In this document: one piece after another, positions 58,637-64,000 of the stretch | How the letters are laid out: each line of letters starts with the position of its first letter | Numbering within the stretch: the stretch's first letter is position 1 | Source: an uncultured Oscillospiraceae bacterium | GTDB lineage: Bacteria > Bacillota > Clostridia > Oscillospirales > Ruminococcaceae | Length of the DNA stretch: 64,000 bases | Direction: 5' to 3' | Assembly (NCBI GenBank): GCA_934232845.1 | Contig: CAKQGD010000003.1 | Span: 9,808 to 73,807, forward strand | Made by a program: the position numbers and the translations under genes | Notes under the pieces: model-generated | Told to the model about the DNA's origin: nothing | What the model saw: the letters and a program-made list of their open reading frames with translations, nothing else | Database searches by the model: none

Positions 58637-59185
58637 ATGATCGTGTTTTGGATAATGCTGTTTAACGAGGCTGAAACCTCAAAATTTGAAAAGTTGTACC
58701 GAAAGTATGGCAGAGCTGTTTTTCTTGTGGCCAATTCCGTTCTGCACAACCAACATGCCGCGGAGGACGCCGCTCAGAAAGCTTTTCTTCGAATCTTGAA
58801 AAATCTCGACAAGATCGAGGACGCAGACAGCAGCAAAACAAAGAGTTTTATACTGACAATCGCCTATCATGAAGCGATACGAGAATACGCAGAAATCTCC
58901 AAACATCGCCACACGGACTGTTTGGAAGAATTTTCTCAGGAGGAGGATACCACTGAAGATCCGGTATGGGATGCGTTTTCCGATCTGATGACGGCGGAGG
59001 ACCTGAAAGAGGCAATCGGCACGCTTTCCTTTCGGGACAGACAACTGCTTTTGGGCAAATACGTGTACGGATATTCGCACAAGCAGTTGGGAGAAATGTT
59101 TAATTTAACTGAGAAGTCGGTCTCAGTCATCATGGTTAGAATCCGCAATCGGCTTGCAAAAGCAATTTCGCGGCATGAGGACTGA
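58637..59185 (+). CDS. ECF-type sigma-70 family RNA polymerase sigma factor
   Basis: 182 residues. Region 2 (about 15-85) reads KLYRKYGRAVFLVANSVLHNQHAAEDAAQKAFLRILKNLDKIEDADSSKTKSFILTIAYHEAIRE. Region 4 (about 120-178) reads LKEAIGTLSFRDRQLLLGKYVYGYSHKQLGEMFNLTEKSVSVIMVRIRNRLAKAI. The ATG at 58637 is behind a weak GGGTGAAG site; an internal ATG at 58655 is an alternative. It lies directly before a DUF4367-type membrane protein, the typical sigma/anti-sigma pairing. Confidence 0.9.
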   Translation: MIVFWIMLFNEAETSKFEKLYRKYGRAVFLVANSVLHNQHAAEDAAQKAFLRILKNLDKIEDADSSKTKSFILTIAYHEAIREYAEISKHRHTDCLEEFSQEEDTTEDPVWDAFSDLMTAEDLKEAIGTLSFRDRQLLLGKYVYGYSHKQLGEMFNLTEKSVSVIMVRIRNRLAKAISRHED

Positions 59186-59223
59186 GACTTTTATTTTGCC
59201 AAAGAGTACAGAGGTACCGAGAC

Positions 59224-60012
59224 GTGACGACAGACAAAAATGAACTGGACGCTCAATTTATACAGGAATACAACGAGCTGATGCTTCGTCAGGCCGCCCG
59301 CCTCGCGGCCCGGGAGCAGGAGAAGGAGCTTGACCTTCTGGGTGCAGAACCGGACGACGGCTCCGAGACCTCTCCGTCGGAAGAATTTGAGCGGAAAATG
59401 CAGGCGCTCATCCGGCAGGCCGAAAAAGAAGAGCGCGCGATGGAGAGAAAACGCCGCAGGTCCGCCCGCGGGCACAGACTGCGCTCTCTCGCCGCGATGG
59501 CGGCGTTTGTGTTTCTGCTCGGAACGGGGGCGGCGGCCGTGCGGTCCGACGCGCTGTGGGAAAGCTTTCGTTATTTTCTCTACCGGGATTTCGGCCTGTA
59601 CACCGACATCAGCTATTCTCCCGCCGTGGACCCGCAGTACCGCGAAAAGCTGGTCAAAAACGGCTGGACGGAAATCTATTACCCCGAATACATGCCCGGA
59701 GATTACGTGCTGAGTGATTTGATTTGCAGGGAACAAAAATGTGTTTTAGAATTTGATAAGGAAGATCATTACATTAGAATCAGTGAATTGAAAACTTTAA
59801 ATCCTATCATTGTTGGGACTGATACAGAAAAAGCGGTAGTAGAATCTTTCGACTTTTTTGGAGACACCGCTTTTTATACTGAGAAAAATCATCAGTATAT
59901 ACTTTTTTATTCCCAAGAGAATTTAATGATTAGAATAGAAAGCAACTTATATAAAAAAGTACAGCTTCTGCACATTGCAGAACATATGAAGAAAACCACA
60001 ATCAGACCATAG
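59224..60012 (+). CDS. DUF4367-type membrane protein, probable anti-sigma factor
   Basis: 262 residues. A charged cytoplasmic N-terminus (about 1-85, Glu/Arg-rich) is followed by one membrane helix (about 90-112, LAAMAAFVFLLGTGAAAV) and a C-terminal extracytoplasmic DUF4367-like domain (KLVKNGWTEIYYPEYMPGDYVL ... KAVVESFDFFGDTAFYTEKNHQYILFYSQENLMIRIES). GTG start at 59224. Order after the ECF sigma gene supports an anti-sigma role. The first 480 bp are GC-rich like the neighbours. The rest (from about 59710) is distinctly AT-rich, so the domain may have been exchanged by recombination. Confidence 0.75.
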   Translation: MTTDKNELDAQFIQEYNELMLRQAARLAAREQEKELDLLGAEPDDGSETSPSEEFERKMQALIRQAEKEERAMERKRRRSARGHRLRSLAAMAAFVFLLGTGAAAVRSDALWESFRYFLYRDFGLYTDISYSPAVDPQYREKLVKNGWTEIYYPEYMPGDYVLSDLICREQKCVLEFDKEDHYIRISELKTLNPIIVGTDTEKAVVESFDFFGDTAFYTEKNHQYILFYSQENLMIRIESNLYKKVQLLHIAEHMKKTTIRP

Positions 60013-60116
60013 TCGACCTTCTTCTTGAAAAAATATAATTTTTTTCAAAATTTTTGTTAGTCTTTTCCTCTCTTGGCGGGTTATATAGACAAATCGCTTG
60101 AAAGGAAAGATCAACA

Positions 60117-60485
60117 ATGAAACAAACAAAAAGAATCGTCTGTCTTCTGCTCTGCGCCGCCATGGTGCTCGGCCTGTCTGTCGTCGCCGCCGCGCGGTGG
60201 GACAAAATTCAAACCATCGACTGCACTGCTGGATTAAATGACGATGGCACGAGCGCAGATGCTTTTGCCTCTATCGAAACCTACAAAAATGAAGAACTTA
60301 CTATCCGGCTGAGCGTCTCCGCCCCCGGCGTCACGACCAGAAACTACTCCTCTCATCTGGACTGCGGCGACTATCTCGACTTTGCACGCACGGTATCCGT
60401 CGAGCCGGACAACACCTATACCTTTAAGTTCTCCTTTATTGCCAGCGGCGAAACCACAACCCGGACAATCTATGTGTATTCGTAA
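60117..60485 (+). CDS. Small secreted protein of unknown function
   Basis: 122 residues. Signal peptide (residues 1-26, IVCLLLCAAMVLGLSVVAAARW) followed by a beta-rich mature domain (IQTIDCTAGLNDDGTSADAFASIETYKNEELTIRLSVSAPGVTTRNYSSHLDCGDYLDFARTVSVEPDNTYTFKFSFIASGETTTRTIYVYS) with two cysteines. The fold looks like a small Ig-like sandwich. No family is recognised. ATG at 60117 after GAAAGGAAAG. Downstream of the sigma/anti-sigma pair, so possibly their target. Confidence 0.6.
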   Translation: MKQTKRIVCLLLCAAMVLGLSVVAAARWDKIQTIDCTAGLNDDGTSADAFASIETYKNEELTIRLSVSAPGVTTRNYSSHLDCGDYLDFARTVSVEPDNTYTFKFSFIASGETTTRTIYVYS

Positions 60486-60532
60486 GATATAACTAACATT
60501 TTCTATTTTCCTCTCGACATACACATGGATTC

Positions 60533-60569
60533 AGCCGCCGGCGTTCTCACCGGCGGCTCACTTTTTTTT
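60533..60569 (+). terminator. Terminator after the small secreted protein, overlapping the next ribosome site
   Basis: AGCCGCCGG and CCGGCGGCT stem, then CACTTTTTTTTGG. The T tract runs straight into the GGAGGTGA ribosome site of the next gene at 60584, so read-through or a stem opening would be needed to express that gene. Confidence 0.85.
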
Positions 60570-60583
60570 GGAGGTGACAGCAT

Positions 60584-60802
60584 ATGAAACACAACCCGGA
60601 TCACGACACAGCGGCAGCGCAGGGTTTGGAAAAGATTTCTCAAAGTATCGAGGAGCTGCGTGCGAACATTGAGCAAATGCAGGTATGTCTCTCCAAACGC
60701 GGCGAACCGAAGGACGAGGAACTTGAAGCCGCATCGAAAGAAATGTACCTCATCCAAAAATTTATAGAAATTCAGACCGGGACTCGCTCATACAACCGCT
60801 GA
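60584..60802 (+). CDS. Small helical protein
   Basis: 72 residues, highly charged: LEKISQSIEELRANIEQMQVCLSKRGEPKDEELEAASKEMYLIQKFIEIQTG, likely one or two long helices/coiled coil. It has a good GGAGGTGA site and ATG at 60584, immediately behind the terminator at 60533-60569. No family is recognised; similar length and composition to small phage or conjugation accessory proteins, but none is nearby. Confidence 0.55.
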   Translation: MKHNPDHDTAAAQGLEKISQSIEELRANIEQMQVCLSKRGEPKDEELEAASKEMYLIQKFIEIQTGTRSYNR

Positions 60803-60809
60803 AAACCAC

Positions 60810-61083
60810 AGGGCGCCCGCGGAGAAACTCCGCGGGCGCCCTCAGACTGTCGATTCACTTGATTCATAAGATCCTAAAACTTGAAATTATGAAAATCAGA
60901 ACATGCGTCTGATTTTTATACCCGATCCGCGTCCGCAAGGACGCGAAGCCGGGGGTATCGGCACCGATTTCTGTTGGAACCGATGCCGTATCTATGGGGA
61001 ATTGGATACTCCATAGAAAGCGTGTCGAATTTTTTCGACACGCTCAGAGCGCCCGCGGAGAAACTCCGCGGGCGCTCTTTTTT
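60810..61083 (+). other. Array of seven consecutive stem-loops with a 27-nt direct repeat
   Basis: Stem-loops at 60810-60842 (15-bp stem), 60892-60916, 60917-60958 (nested, inner GCGTCC-GCAA-GGACGC), 60959-60988, 60992-61016, 61020-61043 (GCGTGTCGAA/TTCGACACGC) and 61047-61077 (14-bp stem, then TTTTTT). The first and last share an identical 27-nt core (60813-60839 and 61049-61075). No open frame. This is a candidate structured RNA, terminator stack or small mobile-element remnant. Confidence 0.6.
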
Positions 61084-61097
61084 GTGCGGGAAAAGTC

Positions 61098-62408
61098 TTA
61101 TTTTTTGCCCGTAAAACGGCCGTACTCCTCACCCATCAGAAGATGCTCGTACTCGCCGCCGCTACGCTGCGCCGGGGCTGTCATCTCAAACCCCGCGTCC
61201 GCCTGAAAAATCATGATAAAGTCGGATCCGCCAAAGAGAAAATACCCCAGCATATCGCCCTTTTCGACGGTCTGTCCCACCTTGACCGTATCCTCAAAGT
61301 TCACCGAGGACACCTGTGACATACCCACCGGCAAAAGCGCCACCAGACCGTATTCTTCTGTCTCTACAATCACGCAGCCGCGCGTCTCGATCATCTGCCA
61401 GCCGGGTACGTCGGCGTTAAGAACGTAGAGCTTGCTCTCTTCGTCCCAAGTAACCCAGCCGCCCACGGCGTCGTCGCCGGGAATCATGGTCACCTCTTTG
61501 ACCGTGCCGCTCACCGGAAAATGATACCGGTGGTAATCATGCACGTCCAAAAATGTGTGCGTCAGCGTGCCGCCCGCAAAGGAACCCGCATATGCGCTGT
61601 CGCGTCCCAAAAGCTCGGCTACGGAATTGAACACCTGCGATTTGACCGCCACGCCCTCTTTCTGCACGATGTCGGAATTTTCGTCAATTTCCCAGACGCC
61701 CTGCGGCGTGGAATCCGCCGGGGATACAATCACGGCGGCATCCTCCCCGCCGGAAATCGGGCGCTGGTCGGGAGAACTCAAATAACGCGAGAAAAATTCG
61801 TTGAATGTCGTCCAGTTGTCCGGAGATTCGTACCATTCCTCCTGCAGGCCAAAGCTCTCGTCGGCATAGATCAGATCATAGTATTCCTGATTCCAAGAGT
61901 CGGCCGTGCTGAGATATTCGCCCCACTGCTTGGTAAACTTAATCAGCCAGCTGCGGTACGGCTCGGCGTACTGCAAAGAAGTGTTGTACAGACCTTTTCC
62001 ATCCAGCGAATCAAGCGGCTGGTCGTTGATGAAATAAAAATAGTTGAGACTCTGGTCGATCTTCGTATAAAGACTGTCAGAATCGACATTTTTAGAGATG
62101 TTCCACGGCATGGCCTTGGCCGCCCAGTCGATATAGTCGTAGTATTCCTCCAGCGACTGCGCGGGGTTCGTCTTTTTATCGGGGTTAATCGCCTTGGCTT
62201 TTTCGATGGATTCCTCCAGCATGGCTTTTGTCTCCGAGGAATCGTCTAAAATCGCAATCAGCTCATTTGTGATTTTCTCATGCTCTGCAGCCTGCGAAAC
62301 GGAAGAAGAGGACGAGGACGATTCCACGCCCGTCTGCATGCAGCCGGATACCAGCATGACCAGCGCCAGACAGAATGCCGGCAGCCGGATATTCTTTGTT
62401 TTTTTCAT
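61098..62408 (-). CDS. Phosphatidylserine decarboxylase-related protein with lipoprotein signal
   Basis: 436 residues. Signal peptide with lipobox (LVSGC, Cys near residue 24), a Ser-rich linker and a long helical N-terminal region (about 35-190). The PSD-like C-terminal half has FNEFFSRYLSSPDQRPI, VSPADSTPQGVWE, THTFLDVHDYHRYHFPVSG (catalytic His region) and the processing-site-like GYFLFGGSDF. The Ser after GG would form the pyruvoyl group. Most PSDs are membrane-embedded at the inner face; a lipidated, exported form is unusual. ATG at 62408 after TTTGGAGGC. Possibly acts on amino-phospholipids on the outer leaflet. Confidence 0.82.
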   Translation of the reverse strand: MKKTKNIRLPAFCLALVMLVSGCMQTGVESSSSSSSVSQAAEHEKITNELIAILDDSSETKAMLEESIEKAKAINPDKKTNPAQSLEEYYDYIDWAAKAMPWNISKNVDSDSLYTKIDQSLNYFYFINDQPLDSLDGKGLYNTSLQYAEPYRSWLIKFTKQWGEYLSTADSWNQEYYDLIYADESFGLQEEWYESPDNWTTFNEFFSRYLSSPDQRPISGGEDAAVIVSPADSTPQGVWEIDENSDIVQKEGVAVKSQVFNSVAELLGRDSAYAGSFAGGTLTHTFLDVHDYHRYHFPVSGTVKEVTMIPGDDAVGGWVTWDEESKLYVLNADVPGWQMIETRGCVIVETEEYGLVALLPVGMSQVSSVNFEDTVKVGQTVEKGDMLGYFLFGGSDFIMIFQADAGFEMTAPAQRSGGEYEHLLMGEEYGRFTGKK

Positions 62409-62536
62409 TTTGCGCCTCCAAACTAAATCGGTACAAATAGTTTTGACACATCGAAGAAAATTATGAGTTTTTCGGGATAAACGACAGAAATTTCTGCCAA
62501 CGCCCGAGAAAACGCTTGAAAAGAACGGGGCGCCTG

Positions 62537-63178
62537 TCAGCCGCCCAGCGTGACGTCCTGCTTTTGGTACCATTCGAGTGCCTTTGAAAAATCATCCGGC
62601 TGAAAATCGGGCCACAGCCGATCCACAACAAAAAAATCGGCATAAACCGACTGCATGGGCAAAAAACCAGACAGACGGCGCATTCCTCCCCAGCGGATGA
62701 CCAAATCAACCCGGGAAACATCCCGCGACTGAAGCTCGCCGTAAATTTTCCGGCGGTCGCTGCCGGGGCTTTTTAATGCGGAAAGATCCCATTCCCATCC
62801 GTAGTTCACAAGAAAATTGACGCGGATGCCCCCGCCGTTCAGATCCATCCGGGCGGTATACGGCAGCAGAGCCGAGGGAAATGCCGGCGCATCCTTATCC
62901 CCGACGACAAGAAGCGAAACGGGCTCGGCCGCCGCCTGCTTTACGGCCTCGACGCAGGCATGAGAAAAAGCCTTTACCTGCTCAGAAGGCCGTCCGCAGT
63001 TGTCCGTCGTAAAGCCATAATAAGTGATTTCCTGCACTCCCGCGTTTCTTGCCAGGCACAGCAAGTCCAATCCCGGCTTTAAGCCGTATGCATAGCCGTC
63101 CTTTTTCTCAAGACCCGCGTTTTTGGCCCATCGTCTGTTTCCGTCCGGAATAATTCCGATATGTTTTGGGATTCGCGT
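62537..63178 (-). CDS. Cis-prenyltransferase (undecaprenyl diphosphate synthase family), start codon atypical
   Basis: About 213 residues: RIPKHIGIIPDGNRRWAKNAG (catalytic Asp in PDGNRRWA), YYGFTTDNCGRPSEQV, ARMDLNGGGIRVNFLVNYGWEWDLS, and the C-terminal VDLVIRWGGMRRLSGFLPMQSVYADFFVVDRLWPDF. All core cis-IPPS elements are present. No ATG, GTG or TTG in frame lies between the putative promoter (TATAAT near 63229) and the conserved start; an ACG at 63178 sits after GAGGGTGA. Start and translation are therefore uncertain. It probably makes a C50-C55 polyprenyl carrier, or is a secondary paralogue. Confidence 0.75.
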   Translation of the reverse strand, partial: TRIPKHIGIIPDGNRRWAKNAGLEKKDGYAYGLKPGLDLLCLARNAGVQEITYYGFTTDNCGRPSEQVKAFSHACVEAVKQAAAEPVSLLVVGDKDAPAFPSALLPYTARMDLNGGGIRVNFLVNYGWEWDLSALKSPGSDRRKIYGELQSRDVSRVDLVIRWGGMRRLSGFLPMQSVYADFFVVDRLWPDFQPDDFSKALEWYQKQDVTLGG

Positions 63179-63316
63179 AAAATCACCCTCTTCCCACTCA
63201 GTATTTGATTTCTGCGCCGCAATTATACAACGAGTGCAAAAAGCGGCCTTTTTGCCAATATTGCGCCGCAGCCCGCGAAAATCCGGCGCGGCAGAATGCG
63301 CTCTGATTTTTGCGCA

Positions 63317-63349
63317 TAAAAAATCGGAGAGTCCCATAAGGACTCTCCG
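63317..63349 (-). terminator. Terminator after the HEPN-like gene
   Basis: On the minus strand CGGAGAGTCC and GGACTCTCCG stem, followed by ATTTTTTATG. Confidence 0.92.
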
Positions 63350-63420
63350 ACTGGTCTGAGTGTAATTATAGGATTTCAGAAAACGCAGATATATCAACGG
63401 TTTGCTGGTGTCAGCAGTAG

Positions 63421-63918
63421 TTACAGTAAATATGCCAAAAAGTAAATGACTATGGCAGCAGCACCGGCGAGGAGCAGTATTGCCACAGGAAAGCAACCTG
63501 TGCGGCGAGGTTGTCGAGCAGCATCAGAGTGATCGGAAACAGTTGGCATGGCTACGGGTTTCGCTCGTTGCGCCGATTTTTTGACGGCGAGATGGTCTTC
63601 TTGGTATCTGCGAAGCTGCGTGAGCGGGTCGCACCCAAATATAATGTCGTCATAAAAGCTGTTTGTGTCCTGAATGTCACGTTCTTCACAGAGTTGCAAT
63701 TGTTCTGAATCGTGTGCGAGTTGATTGCGCACCCACCGAAGGTGTTTTAGCGTCCTGTATGCCTGCTCCCACGAAGGAATTGCAAGCCGTCCCTGATAAG
63801 ACACCCGCTCCATATCCTCAATGTACTGGCTGACTCCATTCCGGCAGCCGTATATATCCGAGCAAAGGCGGTCTAAACGTTTATAGGCTTCAAAGAATTC
63901 GTTGTCTATCGCCTGCAT
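63421..63918 (-). CDS. HEPN-like protein with C-terminal membrane anchor
   Basis: 165 residues. Residues about 5-100 are helical with a Cys-containing loop (LCSDIYGCRNGVSQYIEDM) and the motif LRWVRNQLAHDSEQL, which fits the R-x4-H signature of HEPN domains (R-N-Q-L-A-H). A Ser/Pro-rich linker precedes one C-terminal helix (about 143-165, AILLLAGAAAIVIYFLAYLL). HEPN proteins are often RNases in toxin-antitoxin and anti-phage systems, but this one lacks a visible partner in the window. ATG at 63918 after GAGAGGTG. Confidence 0.6.
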   Translation of the reverse strand: MQAIDNEFFEAYKRLDRLCSDIYGCRNGVSQYIEDMERVSYQGRLAIPSWEQAYRTLKHLRWVRNQLAHDSEQLQLCEERDIQDTNSFYDDIIFGCDPLTQLRRYQEDHLAVKKSAQRAKPVAMPTVSDHSDAARQPRRTGCFPVAILLLAGAAAIVIYFLAYLL

Positions 63919-63951
63919 GAAAACACCTCTCTTTGTGCCTATGTGGATATG

Positions 63952-63996
63952 AAAATAGAGTATCCATGACTGACTGTGACATGAATACTCTATTTT
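63952..63996. terminator. Hairpin at the window edge
   Basis: AAAATAGAGTAT pairs with ATACTCTATTTT with a 21-nt loop that itself has CATG/CATG arms. T-runs are present on both strands. It lies upstream of the HEPN-like gene and probably ends a transcript entering from the right. Confidence 0.7.
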
Positions 63997-64000
63997 GGTC

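Noticed and set aside
1..64000. CRISPR array, tRNA or rRNA genes, prophage or insertion sequences
   Set aside because: No regularly spaced direct repeats, cloverleaf sequences, rRNA blocks, transposase, integrase or phage structural genes were seen by eye on either strand.

Overview
The window looks like a chromosomal stretch from a spore-forming anaerobic member of the Bacillota, class Clostridia, most probably an Oscillospirales/Ruminococcaceae-type gut bacterium. The evidence is the combination of sporulation genes (a YlmC/YmxH-type PRC-barrel protein, BofA next to a DUF2508 gene, YunB), Firmicutes housekeeping families (IreB, Asp23/Gls24, YmdB, EndoA/MazF, GatCAB), a T-box leader in front of pheST, a class A RNase P RNA, and a fairly GC-rich composition with good Shine-Dalgarno sites and sigma-A promoters. 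No prophage, insertion sequence, CRISPR array, tRNA or rRNA was recognised.

Layout. 1-7 kb: the end of an ion-pumping complex I/Mrp-type membrane operon, an ornithine cyclodeaminase-family enzyme, HtpG, a class I glutamine amidotransferase-like hydrolase and a DUF4177 protein. 7-11.6 kb (minus): malic enzyme and fumarase as a C4-acid operon, an ECF transporter S component behind a leader with a terminator, DUF3842, and a DUF2089/membrane protein pair. 11.9-13.4 kb: an AT-rich island with a TetR regulator divergent from two tiny membrane proteins. 13.5-16 kb: an M20 amidohydrolase, a solitary MazF-type toxin and a lipoprotein. 16-20.5 kb: T-box-pheS-pheT, ireB and a small conserved gene. 21-22.5 kb: a secreted beta-helix protein with a strong promoter, beside a decayed second copy of its C-terminal repeat. 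22.6-29.5 kb: YlmC-like protein, a FakA/YloV-like kinase interrupted by an in-frame stop, Asp23, YmdB, RluA, rnpB, DUF2508-bofA, and an AraC/GyrI regulator.

29.5-33.5 kb (minus) is the most interesting region. One operon contains a TM1266-type 'iron-only hydrogenase system regulator', an NMT1/SsuA-type ABC importer (binding protein, permease, short ATPase) and a HydE/BioB-like radical SAM enzyme. It sits behind a leader of about 260 nt that ends in an intrinsic terminator. I infer a riboswitch-type, hydrogenase-cofactor-linked uptake and conversion system whose ligand and substrate are unknown. 33.6-42.9 kb: nicotinate phosphoribosyltransferase, MarR, an amino-acid ABC importer fused in one operon with an M14 carboxypeptidase, a class B sortase with a lipobox, DUF1294 and a HAD nucleotidase. 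43-48.7 kb (minus): a tightly coupled operon DegV - ICMT-like methyltransferase - GH3-type adenylating ligase - membrane GAF/GGDEF/HD-GYP protein, which suggests acyl-lipid modification tied to c-di-GMP signalling.

48.9-55 kb (minus): ligA-gatC-gatA-gatB and yunB. 55-58 kb: a regulator divergent from glycerol kinase. 58.2-60.8 kb: a small regulatory/cell-surface island (XRE, ECF-like sigma factor, DUF4367-type membrane regulator with mosaic composition, small secreted protein). 60.8-61.1 kb: a run of seven consecutive stem-loops containing a 27-nt direct repeat. 61-64 kb: a lipoprotein-type phosphatidylserine decarboxylase homologue, a cis-prenyltransferase with no normal start codon, and a HEPN-like protein with a C-terminal membrane anchor.
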